From Aquiluna sp. (lineage in GTDB: Bacteria > Actinomycetota > Actinomycetes > Actinomycetales > Microbacteriaceae): a DNA stretch of 64,000 nucleotides. The notes beneath the pieces were generated by a model. That model was given only the letters and a program-made list of their open reading frames with translations. It was not told the origin of the DNA and searched no databases. Location: assembly GCA_028822985.1 (NCBI GenBank), contig JAPKCK010000001.1:122530-186529 (forward strand), read 5' to 3'. A program made the translations under genes and the position numbers. Positions 32,731-42,379 of the stretch are shown here, piece after piece; within the stretch, counting starts at the first letter, position 1; each line of letters starts with the position of its first letter.

Positions 32731-32739
32731 ATCATAACA
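32731..32739 (-). promoter_or_regulatory. extended -10 promoter candidate for the pyr operon
   Basis: The minus strand reads TGTTATGAT, an extended -10 (TGN plus TATGAT, one mismatch to TATAAT). It lies in the 65-nt gap between nusB and pyrR. No good -35 is seen, which is normal for extended -10 promoters. A start near 32724 would give a leader of about 47 nt holding the whole PyrR hairpin. Confidence 0.5.
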
Positions 32740-32742
32740 GCC

Positions 32743-33162
32743 TCAAAGGGCCTGCGTGCCCTTTGCAAGTCGAGCCAGTACACCATTTACAAATTTTGGC
32801 GAATCGTCGGTAGAGTACTCGCTCGCTAAAGTCACAGCTTCCGCGATGGCGACCTCGTTAGGAACATCCTCGTTGAAAAGAATCTCCCATGCCCCGAGGC
32901 GCAAGATGGATCGATCGATGTTTGGCATTCTTTCTAGCGACCATCCATCCGAAATCTGCCGTAGGTCGTTGTCGATCTGGGCTAAGTTTCTGGTTACGCC
33001 GATCACGATTGCCTCGGCATAGTCAAAAATCGCTGCCTGATTCTGTCTGTCAGCTACGCCTGCCGCCGTGTCCTGCAAGAGCTCCGTGGCGTCACTGTTT
33101 CGAATTTCGGAGGCATATAGTGCGTCAAGTGCCCGCTTGCGAGACTTGCTTCGAGAACTCAA
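32743..33162 (-). CDS. nusB: transcription antitermination factor NusB
   Basis: All-alpha RNA-binding protein that works with NusE (S10) on rRNA boxA. 139 residues. The N-terminal basic helix SRSKSRKRALDALY and the C-terminal SPKFVNGVLARLAK are characteristic. It directly follows efp with no spacer. Confidence 0.96.
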   Translation of the reverse strand: MSSRSKSRKRALDALYASEIRNSDATELLQDTAAGVADRQNQAAIFDYAEAIVIGVTRNLAQIDNDLRQISDGWSLERMPNIDRSILRLGAWEILFNEDVPNEVAIAEAVTLASEYSTDDSPKFVNGVLARLAKGTQAL

Positions 33163-33726
33163 CTAGTCGTTCACGCGTCCTAGGTAATCACCCGTTCTGG
33201 TGTCGACTTTAACCCTGGTGTTGTTCTCAATAAATAAAGGTACTTGGATTTGGTATCCCGTTTCCAAAGTAGCTGGCTTCGAGCCGCCGGTCGACCGGTC
33301 GCCCTGCAAGCCGGGCTCAGTGTATGTGATTTCTAGTACCACCGATGGTGGAAGTTCTACGTAGAGTGCGGAGCCCTCATGAAGAGCCACCGTGGCGCTC
33401 TGGTTTTCCAGCAGAAAATTAGCAACGTCGCCCACTACCTCGGCTGGAACTGACAACTGATCAAAATCAGAGGCGTCCATGAAGACATAGCCAGAACCAT
33501 CGTTGTAAAGGTACTGCATGTCGCGTCTGTCAACGTTGGCGGTTTCAATTTTGGCGCCCGCGTTGAAGGTCTTATCAACGACTTTCCCCGAAATAACGCT
33601 TCGGAGCTTCGTCCGAACAAAAGCGGGCCCCTTGCCGGGCTTTACGTGCTGAAACTCGATGACAGCCCACAGCTGTCCATCAATTTTTAGAACCATGCCA
33701 TTTTTTAGGTCGTTTGAGCTGGCCAT
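33163..33726 (-). CDS. efp: elongation factor P
   Basis: Relieves ribosome stalling at polyproline. 187 residues from ATG 33726, chosen because AAGGAG lies just upstream and the N-terminus [10 protein letters not shown] is standard; the frame is open eight codons further upstream. Three beta-barrel domains are expected. The tip loop [10 protein letters not shown] holds K32, the equivalent of the modified Lys34 of E. coli. It is 27 nt from aroQ. Confidence 0.97.
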   Translation of the reverse strand: MASSNDLKNGMVLKIDGQLWAVIEFQHVKPGKGPAFVRTKLRSVISGKVVDKTFNAGAKIETANVDRRDMQYLYNDGSGYVFMDASDFDQLSVPAEVVGDVANFLLENQSATVALHEGSALYVELPPSVVLEITYTEPGLQGDRSTGGSKPATLETGYQIQVPLFIENNTRVKVDTRTGDYLGRVND

Positions 33727-33753
33727 TGTTTTCTCCTTAGCGCCTTGCAAATT

Positions 33754-34191
33754 CTAGCGGCGGGTTAGTTGTTCTAAAGCCAGTAGGTAACTATCGACAC
33801 CAAACCCCGCTATGACACCCGAGGCCACCCCTGAAATAACGCTGTTATGCCTAAAGGTTTCGCGGGTGTGGGGATTAGTGATGTGAACTTCGATGAGCAG
33901 AAGACCTGCCCCGGTAAGCGCGGCACAAGCGTCTCTCAGTGCGTAGCTGTAATGAGTAAATGCGGCAGGATTTAGGACTACTGGTGATTTTTCTAGGATC
34001 GCCTCATGAACCCAGCCGATGAGCGTGTCTTCGCTGTTGGTTTGCAGCACTTTGATCTCCTGATCTCGGGAAAGTGCCCACTCCTGCAAAGAAGCCTCAA
34101 GGTCACCGACAGTAAAGTTTCCGTACACTTCGGGCTCCCGAGAGCCCAGCAGATTCAAATTTGGCCCATTTAGAACATAAATTACCGACAT
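33754..34191 (-). CDS. aroQ: 3-dehydroquinate dehydratase, type II
   Basis: Third step of the shikimate pathway. 145 residues. The type II signature GPNLNLLGSREPEVYG (9-24) carries catalytic R18 and Y23, and NPAAFTHYSYALRDA holds the catalytic His. It lies 10 nt from aroB in the aroC-aroK-aroB-aroQ order typical of actinobacteria. Confidence 0.97.
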   Translation of the reverse strand: MSVIYVLNGPNLNLLGSREPEVYGNFTVGDLEASLQEWALSRDQEIKVLQTNSEDTLIGWVHEAILEKSPVVLNPAAFTHYSYALRDACAALTGAGLLLIEVHITNPHTRETFRHNSVISGVASGVIAGFGVDSYLLALEQLTRR

Positions 34192-34201
34192 GACCTAAAC
34201 C

Positions 34202-35236
34202 CTATTCAACTATTGCTTGAAAAGCCGTGAAGACAAGTTCGGGCGTGGGAGCATTTAGCATTGAGGGCTTACCGATTTTGTCGAGCACTACAAACCTTAG
34301 TGACCCAGCTCTTGCCTTCTTATCCTTTTGCATGGTGTCCAAAAGCTGTGGCCAGCGATCAGCCCGGTAAGAAGTTGGAAGTCCGAGTGCTTCAAAGACG
34401 CTACGGTGCCTAATGACATCGGCTTCCGATAGCTTTCCCGACAGCATTGATAGCTCGGCGGCGAATACCATGCCAATGGAGATTGCTGCCCCATGTCGCC
34501 ACTTATATCTTTCGGCATGTTCAATTGCATGTCCCAGGGTGTGCCCATAATTCAGGAACTCGCGTTCGCCGCTTTCATTGAAGTCTCTAGAGGTAACGCC
34601 TTCTTTAATTGCCACCGAACGCCTAATCAGCTCTTCGAAGACGCTCGACGACGGATCCGTAGCAGCGGGGTCATGCTCCAAGGTCTCTAGTATCCATGGG
34701 TCAGCAATGAGGCCGTATTTAACTACCTCTGCCATTCCAGCCAAGAGCTCATTTCTTGCCAAGGAATGAAGGGTGTCAAGATCTATAACAACGCTGTGAG
34801 GCGAGTGGAAAGCGCCGACTAGGTTCTTTCCTTCCGTTGTATTAATTCCAGTTTTCCCGCCAATGGCGGCATCGACCATGCCGAGCAAAGTGGTTGGTAT
34901 TAGCACTGACCGAATTCCCCTTAGCCAAGTTGCGGCAACAAAACCGGCTAGATCGGTAGTCGAGCCTCCACCAAGACCAATTACGGCGTCATTCCGGTTG
35001 AAATCCGACTTCCCCATAATCTGCCAGCAAAATGCGGCTACCTCTACGCGCTTCGCGTCCTCAGCGGCGGGGACCTCGGCGAGCAGGACCTCGAACCCGG
35101 AATCCTTTAGGTTTTCCGACAATGCTTCTGCAGTTGTCGCGAGAGGTTGTGGATAGACAATCAGGACTTTTTTAACTCCACTGAGAGTGCTAGGAATCTC
35201 ATTCAATAAAGCTCGTCCAATCAAGATGTTAGACAT
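34202..35236 (-). CDS. aroB: 3-dehydroquinate synthase
   Basis: NAD- and metal-dependent cyclisation of DAHP to 3-dehydroquinate. 344 residues. The NAD-binding GGGSTTDLAGF, the K-containing GGKTGIN and the metal-ligand segment NYGHTLGHAIEH are present. The start overlaps aroK by 8 nt. Confidence 0.97.
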   Translation of the reverse strand: MSNILIGRALLNEIPSTLSGVKKVLIVYPQPLATTAEALSENLKDSGFEVLLAEVPAAEDAKRVEVAAFCWQIMGKSDFNRNDAVIGLGGGSTTDLAGFVAATWLRGIRSVLIPTTLLGMVDAAIGGKTGINTTEGKNLVGAFHSPHSVVIDLDTLHSLARNELLAGMAEVVKYGLIADPWILETLEHDPAATDPSSSVFEELIRRSVAIKEGVTSRDFNESGEREFLNYGHTLGHAIEHAERYKWRHGAAISIGMVFAAELSMLSGKLSEADVIRHRSVFEALGLPTSYRADRWPQLLDTMQKDKKARAGSLRFVVLDKIGKPSMLNAPTPELVFTAFQAIVE

Positions 35237-35723
35237 ATTTTCTGACCTCTGACTCTAAGTTTTTCATTATGGCGCCAACTGAAGTGTTTGCGGTGTTTAC
35301 GGTAGCGACTGAGACCTCCCTGTAAAACTCGAGCCTGTCCCGATATATCTGTTCCCACATTTCCGGGTTATCTTTCAGCAGGGGCCGTTTGGAGACATTT
35401 AGCGAACGAAGAACAAACTCCATGTTCGTATCTAGAAAGATTGTCGCATTTTGGCTGAGTAGCGTTCTGTTTTCTTGAGACAAGACTATTCCGCCCCCGG
35501 TAGCTACGACGCCTTGATTATTAAGTGCTGTAACCAGGGCCGCTGATTCAAGATCTCGAAAATGAGCCTCTCCCTTCATTGCGAAGAGATTCTTAATTGA
35601 GCCATGGTCGGCAGCGACCATCTTGTCAGTGTCCACAAAAGGTAGATCTAAAACTTTTGCAAGGCGCTTGCCGAGCGTCGTCTTACCAGCGCCCATGGGG
35701 CCTACTAATACGATTGAGCCCAT
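35229..35723 (-). CDS. aroK: shikimate kinase
   Basis: Phosphorylates shikimate with ATP. 164 residues from ATG 35723, which gives the normal N-terminus MGSIVLVGPMGAGKTT with P-loop GPMGAGKT (8-15). The longer open frame to 35897 lies inside aroC and is not used. FVDTDKM (substrate Asp), FRDLE (Arg) and GGGI are conserved. It lies 2 nt downstream of the aroC stop. Confidence 0.96.
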   Translation of the reverse strand: MGSIVLVGPMGAGKTTLGKRLAKVLDLPFVDTDKMVAADHGSIKNLFAMKGEAHFRDLESAALVTALNNQGVVATGGGIVLSQENRTLLSQNATIFLDTNMEFVLRSLNVSKRPLLKDNPEMWEQIYRDRLEFYREVSVATVNTANTSVGAIMKNLESEVRKYV

Positions 35724-35725
35724 CA

Positions 35726-36922
35726 CTAGTGTCTGACAATCCTCGATTGCAATGCCTCTGGGATGCTTTCGAGGTAAGAGTTCATGTTGCGAAGAACCTC
35801 TTTGACTGAATCCCCACCGAACTTTTCCAGTACGGCGTTGGCTATAACAAGAGCCACCATAGCCTCCACGACTACTCCAGATGCCGGAACGGCACACACA
35901 TCGCTGCGCTGGTGGTGGGCGGTGGTTGATTCACCCGTGCCAGTGTCTATTGTCTGCAGCGCCCTTGGAACAGTGCTTATTGGCTTCATGCCGGCCCTAA
36001 CGCGAACTATCTCGCCGTTGGTCATGCCGCCCTCGATACCTCCAGCTCGATCGGTTAGGCGCTGAACGCCCTGATCGCTATTCACGATTTCATCGTGCGC
36101 GACGCTGCCGCGACGTCTCGTGGTTTCGATCCCGTCGCCAATTTCTACGGATTTCATGGCTTGTATGCCCATAACAACCCCGGCTAACTGAGAATCTAAT
36201 CGTCGATCCGAGTGGACATAGCTGCCCAGTCCTGGTGGGCAACCATAAACGAGAGTTTCACAAACTCCACCAACTGTGTCCCCGGTTGAATGACAGTCAT
36301 CAATTTCGGCGACCATTGCTTCTGAGTCCGCCTTGTCGAAGCACCTGACCGGGTCGGCATCTAAATAGGCCAAGTCCTTGGGGCCAGGAAGAGCCTCAGC
36401 CTTTGAAATCGCTGAGCCGATTGCAACGGTATGGGTAACTAGCTCAATACCGAGTTCCGACAAAAACTTTTGAGCTATGGCTCCCAATGCGACGCGAGTT
36501 GCGGTTTCCCGGGCGCTGGCTCTTTCAAGAACCGGTCTGGCCTCATCAAAGCCGTACTTTTGCATGCCCGTGAAGTCTGCGTGACCTGGACGAGGACGTG
36601 TTAGGGGTGCAGCACGACCTCCGCTTAGTTGCTCAGCATCCACTGGTGCCGCGCTCATTACGGTTTCCCACTTTGGCCACTCGGTATTTGCTATCCGAAT
36701 TGCTATTGGTCCACCCTGAGAAAGGCCAAATCTGATTCCGCTAGATAGCGAGATGAGATCTTGTTCGAATTTCATCCTTGCTCCTCGGCCGTAGCCGAGC
36801 CTTCTTCTGGCAAGGGCCTGTTGAAGGTCCTCGTCCAGAACTGGCACTCCAGCAGGGAGGCCTTCAATGACCCCAATTAGTTCCGGGCCATGTGATTCAC
36901 CAGCAGTTATCCATCTAAGCAT
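35726..36922 (-). CDS. aroC: chorismate synthase
   Basis: Last step of the shikimate pathway, a reduced-FMN-dependent elimination giving chorismate. 398 residues. TAGESHGP at the N-terminus, [12 protein letters not shown] and RPRPGHADF are family signatures with the catalytic histidines. Chorismate feeds TrpE, encoded about 22 kb further along the same strand. Confidence 0.98.
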   Translation of the reverse strand: MLRWITAGESHGPELIGVIEGLPAGVPVLDEDLQQALARRRLGYGRGARMKFEQDLISLSSGIRFGLSQGGPIAIRIANTEWPKWETVMSAAPVDAEQLSGGRAAPLTRPRPGHADFTGMQKYGFDEARPVLERASARETATRVALGAIAQKFLSELGIELVTHTVAIGSAISKAEALPGPKDLAYLDADPVRCFDKADSEAMVAEIDDCHSTGDTVGGVCETLVYGCPPGLGSYVHSDRRLDSQLAGVVMGIQAMKSVEIGDGIETTRRRGSVAHDEIVNSDQGVQRLTDRAGGIEGGMTNGEIVRVRAGMKPISTVPRALQTIDTGTGESTTAHHQRSDVCAVPASGVVVEAMVALVIANAVLEKFGGDSVKEVLRNMNSYLESIPEALQSRIVRH

Positions 36923-36926
36923 CTGT

Positions 36927-37694
36927 CTATTTTGCCATGTCTAGTGCTTGCTTGATGGCTTCTATCAAAAGTTCTTCATCTCGTAGAGGAGCATTTGGGC
37001 CAAGTCCCGTAAAAATCCTTTGCTGACCTACGGCCTGCCAGATAAGCATTTCCAAACCGGATACGAAGTTCTTGAATGACGCACCAGCTTCATGGGCTTC
37101 GAGTCCGTAATCGGCGCTGAATAGCGTCCCCGGGTACTCGGCGTCCTGTGGAATTAGCCCAGATAGTGCCCGACCAGGGATCGTGCTAACAACCAGGTCC
37201 GCTGAAAGAGCGGCCTCAAGGTCTGTACTTTGTGCATCAAATCTGCCTGAAAGTTCGCTTGCTGAATCTTGGTCACGACCCCAAAGCATCAAGGTTGAGT
37301 CCTGGAAGGCCGTTAGGGCTGATCTAGCGGTCGCCCCAGTTCCAAGCACCGAGACTGATTGAAAAGTCAGGTTACTGGCGGCCTGACGAAGTCCGAAGAC
37401 GTCGGTGTTGTAACCGGCCCACCCAGATTCGGTTTTTTTCAGAGTATTAACTGACTCTGTGCGCTGCGCCCAAAAATCGAGGTCATTAGCAATTGCGAAG
37501 GCCTGATCCTTCAGCGGCATGGTGACGCTGAGGCCAGAAAGCTCGCGGTTACTTTTCAAAAAACCTGCCAAGTCGATTACGTCATGAGATGTGTAGTCGG
37601 CATCGGTAGTCAGGTGACTAAAGATCGTGCTGTGTATCAACGGTGACTTAGAGTGAGAAATCGGCGACCCAAGAACCGCGTAGTGATTAGTCAT
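36927..37694 (-). CDS. aroE: shikimate dehydrogenase
   Basis: NADPH-dependent reduction of 3-dehydroshikimate. 255 residues from ATG 37694, giving the usual [18 protein letters not shown] start; the open frame reaches 37787 but that part lies in mlt[12 protein letters not shown] carries the catalytic Lys and NTDVFG the Asp. The nucleotide-binding glycine motif is GTGATAR. It overlaps mltG by 8 nt. Confidence 0.94.
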   Translation of the reverse strand: MTNHYAVLGSPISHSKSPLIHSTIFSHLTTDADYTSHDVIDLAGFLKSNRELSGLSVTMPLKDQAFAIANDLDFWAQRTESVNTLKKTESGWAGYNTDVFGLRQAASNLTFQSVSVLGTGATARSALTAFQDSTLMLWGRDQDSASELSGRFDAQSTDLEAALSADLVVSTIPGRALSGLIPQDAEYPGTLFSADYGLEAHEAGASFKNFVSGLEMLIWQAVGQQRIFTGLGPNAPLRDEELLIEAIKQALDMAK

Positions 37695-38760
37695 AATCGG
37701 GGCTATCCCGGAGCCATTGCCTGTAAACCTCAGCAGCAATTTCGTGCTCACGTAATGTCTCTGAGAAAACGGTTTCCCCGGTGTCAAGGTTTATTGCTAC
37801 GAAGTAAAGCCAAGCGCCCTCAGCGGGTCGAAGCGCAGCCTCGATGGCCAAACTGCCTGGATTGGTTATCGGCCCAATTGGTAATCCGGAATTACTGAAT
37901 GTGTTGAACAGTGATTCGGTATCCCTGAGACCCTCCTGGAATGACTCGAGGTTTCCCTCGTATCGGTACTTCACGGTTTGGTCGGACTGAAGCGCCATAC
38001 CTATGTCGAGCCGGTTTAGAAAGACCCGGGAGATCTTGAATAGGTCCTCCTTGAATCTGCCTTCGCTTGCGACCATCGAGGCCAGAGTGAGCGTAGGCAA
38101 AGAGTCGGCTAGTGGAATCTCGTATTTCAAGAGCTCTTGTTCCATGCGGTCAACCATTGCCTTGATCACTTCGCCTGCGTCCGGATTTGGGTCAAAGCTG
38201 TAAGTTGCTGGAAATAAAAAGCCCTCGATGCTCGGTGCCTCAACTGGAATTCTCGACAGCTGATTCGCAATTCCCTGCTCGAGCTCTGCGAGGGAAAGAC
38301 CCAAGTCCTCGGACAACCTAGGTAAAATCTGGGCCACGCCGAGACCCTCGGGGATGGTTGTTGAAATACTAAGTCGATTAGCTCCAGACATCAAAAGCTC
38401 TAAGGCCGCGGAGCCCGATAGTTTGGTAGGAAACTCATAGCTGCCCGGGAAAATTACCAAATCAACGTTCAGCATATCCCGATAGATCGCGTCGAAGCTC
38501 TTGATGATATCGGCCTCGACCATTTTTTTGGCAACGTCCTCGCCAGTATCCCCCGGTGAAATTATTAGCACCGTGCTGGGGCCAGCTTGCTCGTCATAAT
38601 CCTCTACTTGGAAACGAGACAGAAAATCCTGAACATTGGCGCTTGCGACAAATAAACCGCCGCCGACTATCGCCCCGACTATGACAATCGAAATAATGGC
38701 AGCGAGCCAAGAACGCTTCGAGCTCCCCTTTGGTGGCATTGGCTCCAAACCATCAGTCAT
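37687..38760 (-). CDS. mltG: endolytic murein transglycosylase MltG
   Basis: Membrane-anchored lytic transglycosylase that cuts nascent peptidoglycan glycan strands. 357 residues. A short cytoplasmic tail and one membrane helix (about 19-41) precede the extracytoplasmic YceG domain. A LysM-like lobe is followed by LASMVASEGR, whose E233 is the probable catalytic Glu, and LQSDQTVKY. It overlaps ruvX by 8 nt. Confidence 0.95.
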   Translation of the reverse strand: MTDGLEPMPPKGSSKRSWLAAIISIVIVGAIVGGGLFVASANVQDFLSRFQVEDYDEQAGPSTVLIISPGDTGEDVAKKMVEADIIKSFDAIYRDMLNVDLVIFPGSYEFPTKLSGSAALELLMSGANRLSISTTIPEGLGVAQILPRLSEDLGLSLAELEQGIANQLSRIPVEAPSIEGFLFPATYSFDPNPDAGEVIKAMVDRMEQELLKYEIPLADSLPTLTLASMVASEGRFKEDLFKISRVFLNRLDIGMALQSDQTVKYRYEGNLESFQEGLRDTESLFNTFSNSGLPIGPITNPGSLAIEAALRPAEGAWLYFVAINLDTGETVFSETLREHEIAAEVYRQWLRDSPDYD

Positions 38761-39193
38761 CCAAATTATCCAATCCTCTTCCGGCTAACTCCCCGTGCTT
38801 CTCTGAAGCAAGTGCGAACTCCAATATAAGACAAGCAGCCGAGGCATCGATTATTGCCTTTTGCTGCTTTGCATTCTTGCCGGCTTGTCGAAGAGATTGC
38901 TGTGCGGTTTTCGAGGTGAGTCTTTCGTCGATAAGTCTGACTGGAATACCTTGTAGGGCAATGAGTTCGGCGAAATCAATTGCCATTCTGGTGCTGGCTG
39001 TATGACCGCCTCGAAGAGAAAGAGGGAGGCCGACGTAAATGCACTCGGCATGCTTCTCGTTGTAAATATCCACAAGCTCTGCAATTGCAGTCTGGCCTTG
39101 ACCAATAACGGAATGCGGAATTGCAAGCGAGTCAACAGAAATGGCAACTCCGATGCGAGCTAGCCCAACATCTACGGCAATTTTTCTCATCAC
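38753..39193 (-). CDS. ruvX: Holliday junction resolvase-like RuvX (YqgF)
   Basis: RNase H-fold nuclease linked to 16S rRNA 5'-end maturation and proposed as a Holliday junction resolvase. 146 residues. The first acidic site is VDVGLARIGVA, a middle strand has YVGLPLSLRG, and RLIDERLTSK holds the conserved Asp-Glu. It overlaps alaS by 4 nt. Confidence 0.95.
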   Translation of the reverse strand: MMRKIAVDVGLARIGVAISVDSLAIPHSVIGQGQTAIAELVDIYNEKHAECIYVGLPLSLRGGHTASTRMAIDFAELIALQGIPVRLIDERLTSKTAQQSLRQAGKNAKQQKAIIDASAACLILEFALASEKHGELAGRGLDNLDD

Positions 39194-41823
39194 ACCGTTG
39201 CGGCAGCCGCCGCGATTGCCTGAGAAAGCTTTTCAACGTGAGCCCCGCCGCCCTGGGCAAGCTCAGGCTTTCCGCCACCGCCACCACCTAGGACTTTTGA
39301 GGCCACCGAAACTAGTTCGCCAGCCTTATAGCCCTTTGTCACTGCTGCGCTGCCAGCCACAACAATTACCACGGCCGAGCCAGTTGCCTTGCTGCCTAAA
39401 ATTACTATAGAAGCCGCACCAAGGTTAGACCTTAGGCCCATTGCCAGAGTTCGAAGCTGATCTGCGTCTGAAATGTCCACCTCAAGTGCGAGAAGATCAA
39501 TTCCGTTTACTGGAGTCGAAGCTTTAGCCATGGTAGGTATTTGACTCTGAAGCTTTGCCGTTTCCATGTCTGAGACTGCCTTGTTCGAAACTTTTAGCTC
39601 CGCCAGCGACTCGGCGACTCGAGCCTCGACCTCGCTAGCCGGAGCTTTCAACTGAAGCGCCAGTCTTCTAACTAGATCGCGTTCGGCCTGAAGTGAAGTT
39701 AGTGCGTCCATGCCAACGAGCGCCTCTATCCTTCTCGATCCGGAACCGACAGACGCCTCAGACAAGACGCTCACCAAGCCAATTTGAGCAGTTCTTGAGA
39801 CGTGTGTGCCGCCACAGAGTTCTCTCGACCATGGGCCACCGACTTGAACAACCCTTACCTGTTCGTCATAGGTTTCTCCAAATAGGGCTATTGCCCCGAA
39901 TTCTTTGGCCGACGCCACCGTCATGAATTGCGCGGTAACTGACAAATCTGATCTGATAGCTAGGTTCGAAACCTCTTCGATTTCGCCTTTGGTGGCCTCG
40001 CTTAGCCCTTCGCCCCACGCGAAGTCCAACCTCATGTAACCCGGGCGGTTAAAAGACCCCGATTGCAATGCCTGAGGTCCCAGCACCTGCCTGATTGCTG
40101 CGTGGACGACATGAGTGGCACTGTGCGACTGGCACGCCCCAAGACGCCAATCTGCATCAACAATGGTGGTCGCTGCAGAATCTACTGCAACCTCACCGAA
40201 AGAAACTTTTACCTTGTGGGCGAATAGACCTTTGACTGGTTTCTGAACATCCAAAACCTCGAGTGTAAAGCCGTCGCCAGTTATGATTCCGGCGTCGGCT
40301 GCCTGTCCGCCCGACTCTCCGTACAGGGACGTCGAGTTCAGAAACACTTCCCCGATTTGCCCTTGGCTCAGAGCTTTGACAGAGACGCCATCCCTAACAA
40401 GACCAATAATCCTCGCGGAGCCCTCTAAAGAGTCGTAGCCGGTGAATTGCGTCTCTCCCCGGGAGCGAACTTCGCTATAAACCTGAAGTGACCCTCCGCC
40501 CATTTTCTTGTCCTTGGCGTCCTGCTTGGCCCGCTGCTTCTGCTGATCCATGAGCTCAGCGAAACCTTCTCGATTTACTTCGAGGCCCGACTCGGCAGCA
40601 ATTTCGACGGTTAGGTCGATAGGGAAACCGTAGGTGTCGTGCAATTCGAACGCTGTGGCGCCTGACAGGATTCCATTTGCCTCAACAATTGCCTGCTCAA
40701 GCACTAAAGTTCCGGTTTCTAAGGTTCGGGCGAATCCCGTCTCTTCGGAGAGAGCACTTCTAAGAATTCGTGGAAAGTTCTCTTCTAGCTCGGGGTATGC
40801 CTCGACCATGGCATCCTTGCTAACCGTAAACAGCTTCTCGAAACTGCTCTCGGTTACACCGAGAAGCCTCAGGGCTCTAATTGACCGCCGCAACAGCCTG
40901 CGAAGCACATATCCGCGTCCTTCGTTGGAGGCGCTTACGCCATCGGACATCAGCATTAGAGAGGATCGAATGTGGTCAGCGATGACCCGCATCCGAACAT
41001 CGTCAATTTCAAGGGCTCCGTATTTTTTCCCACTTAGATGACTTGCTAGATCTATTAGTGGACGTATCTGATCAATTTCGTATATGTTCTCGACTTCTTG
41101 AAGCAGGAATGCGACCCGCTCTAGTCCCATTCCAGTGTCGATGTTCCTTGCCGGTAGGTCACCTATGATTTCGAAGTGGTCCTTGGTGCCGCCGTCCGCT
41201 CGCTCATACTGCATAAACACAAGGTTCCAGATTTCAATGTAACGATCCTCGTCGGCAGCCGGACCACCCTCAACCCCATAATCAGATCCTCGATCAAAAT
41301 ATATTTCCGAGCACGGGCCGGCGGGTCCTCTTTGACCAGTTGACCAGTAGTTATCTGCCATTCCGCGCTTCTGAATTCGCTCCATGGGTACATTTGTGTG
41401 GTCCAACCACAACTGAATCGATTCTTCGTCGTCTTCATAAACCGTTACCCAGAGTTTCTCGGGTTCAAATCCATACCCACCAGTCTCGACTGACGAAGTC
41501 AGTAATTCCCAGGCGTAACTAATGGCTTCTTTTTTGAAGTAGTCACCGAAACTGAAGTTTCCGTTCATCTGGAAGAAGGTACCGTGGCGGGTCGTCTTCC
41601 CTACTTCATCAATGTCAAGAGTTCTGACGCACTTTTGAACCGAGGTTGCCCTCTTATACGGGGATGGCAAGACGCCTGACATGAAAGGGATGAAAGGTAC
41701 CATCCCGGCGACCACGAACATCAGTGTCGGGTCTTGGCTTATGAGGGGAGCACTGGGGACAATCGTGTGCCCTTTGCTCTCGAAGTAGGAAAGCCACCGA
41801 CGCCTTATTTCGGCAGTCTTCAT
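39190..41823 (-). CDS. alaS: alanyl-tRNA synthetase
   Basis: Class II synthetase charging tRNA-Ala. 877 residues, full length: catalytic core (about 1-240), tRNA-recognition helices, editing domain with the zinc motif SHSATH and CGGTH, and a C-terminal DHHA1-type domain ending in a glycine-rich segment (VLGGGGGGKPELAQGGG). The start is ATG at 41823, 3 nt after the upstream small gene. Confidence 0.98.
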   Translation of the reverse strand: MKTAEIRRRWLSYFESKGHTIVPSAPLISQDPTLMFVVAGMVPFIPFMSGVLPSPYKRATSVQKCVRTLDIDEVGKTTRHGTFFQMNGNFSFGDYFKKEAISYAWELLTSSVETGGYGFEPEKLWVTVYEDDEESIQLWLDHTNVPMERIQKRGMADNYWSTGQRGPAGPCSEIYFDRGSDYGVEGGPAADEDRYIEIWNLVFMQYERADGGTKDHFEIIGDLPARNIDTGMGLERVAFLLQEVENIYEIDQIRPLIDLASHLSGKKYGALEIDDVRMRVIADHIRSSLMLMSDGVSASNEGRGYVLRRLLRRSIRALRLLGVTESSFEKLFTVSKDAMVEAYPELEENFPRILRSALSEETGFARTLETGTLVLEQAIVEANGILSGATAFELHDTYGFPIDLTVEIAAESGLEVNREGFAELMDQQKQRAKQDAKDKKMGGGSLQVYSEVRSRGETQFTGYDSLEGSARIIGLVRDGVSVKALSQGQIGEVFLNSTSLYGESGGQAADAGIITGDGFTLEVLDVQKPVKGLFAHKVKVSFGEVAVDSAATTIVDADWRLGACQSHSATHVVHAAIRQVLGPQALQSGSFNRPGYMRLDFAWGEGLSEATKGEIEEVSNLAIRSDLSVTAQFMTVASAKEFGAIALFGETYDEQVRVVQVGGPWSRELCGGTHVSRTAQIGLVSVLSEASVGSGSRRIEALVGMDALTSLQAERDLVRRLALQLKAPASEVEARVAESLAELKVSNKAVSDMETAKLQSQIPTMAKASTPVNGIDLLALEVDISDADQLRTLAMGLRSNLGAASIVILGSKATGSAVVIVVAGSAAVTKGYKAGELVSVASKVLGGGGGGKPELAQGGGAHVEKLSQAIAAAAATV

Positions 41824-41826
41824 TTG

Positions 41827-42021
41827 CTACTTCTTAGTTTTAGCTGAAGTTCGAAGTTCAGCTTCGCGCTCTTGGTAACCCGCGGCGATTGAATCCGAAA
41901 AATCTTTTGCGGCTATCCGTATTTCATCTACGGCACCTTGTGCCCTGGGGTTATCCCGAAGTTGCTGCAACGCGAGTACACCCATTCCAATGCCTGCTAA
42001 AAACCAACCTAGTTTTGACAT
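41827..42021 (-). CDS. small membrane-anchored protein of the alaS locus
   Basis: 64 residues with one hydrophobic segment (about 5-21) and a charged helix after it (REREAELRTSAK region). It is not recognised beyond being one of the small proteins that sit between the DUF948 gene and alaS in actinobacteria. It is separated by 2 nt from the DUF948 gene and by 3 nt from alaS, so it is almost certainly translated. Function unknown. Confidence 0.75.
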   Translation of the reverse strand: MSKLGWFLAGIGMGVLALQQLRDNPRAQGAVDEIRIAAKDFSDSIAAGYQEREAELRTSAKTKK

Positions 42022-42023
42022 AA

Positions 42024-42371
42024 CTACCTCCGTTTGCCGAACACTTTAGCCGCGCCCTGAACGACGCCGAATAATTTTGTCAGCGGTCCACCGATCGAAG
42101 CAGTGAAGACTGCAATTAGTGAGCTGATGTTTGTCGTTACTTGCTCTACATCTCTTGTTATGTTGTCAACGCGTTTTAGCTGCTTATTCGCCTCGGCCAT
42201 GGTCGTTTTAGCCTCGGCTAGAATGGGTTCAAATTCAGCATTGAAGGTGGTGACCGTCGCAGCTGTTTGATCCAGTAGCTTACCGAGCTTGACTAGAGGG
42301 AATCCCAACAGAATGACCAACAGCCCGGCGCTAGCGGCCAAAATCACCACTGCTATTTCGCCGCCTGTCAT
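42024..42371 (-). CDS. DUF948 family protein
   Basis: 115 residues. An N-terminal membrane helix (about 5-26) is followed by a long amphipathic coiled helix with repeated Thr/Asn/Glu positions, the typical DUF948 layout that resembles chemoreceptor-like coiled coils. Function is not established. It lies 8 nt downstream of rpsD and upstream of alaS, its usual place in actinobacteria. Confidence 0.88.
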   Translation of the reverse strand: MTGGEIAVVILAASAGLLVILLGFPLVKLGKLLDQTAATVTTFNAEFEPILAEAKTTMAEANKQLKRVDNITRDVEQVTTNISSLIAVFTASIGGPLTKLFGVVQGAAKVFGKRR

Positions 42372-42379
42372 GTCTCTAA

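Noticed and set aside
35724..35897. Upstream extension of aroK
   Set aside because: It overlaps the 3' end of aroC and has no kinase similarity; the P-loop begins a few residues after ATG 35723.
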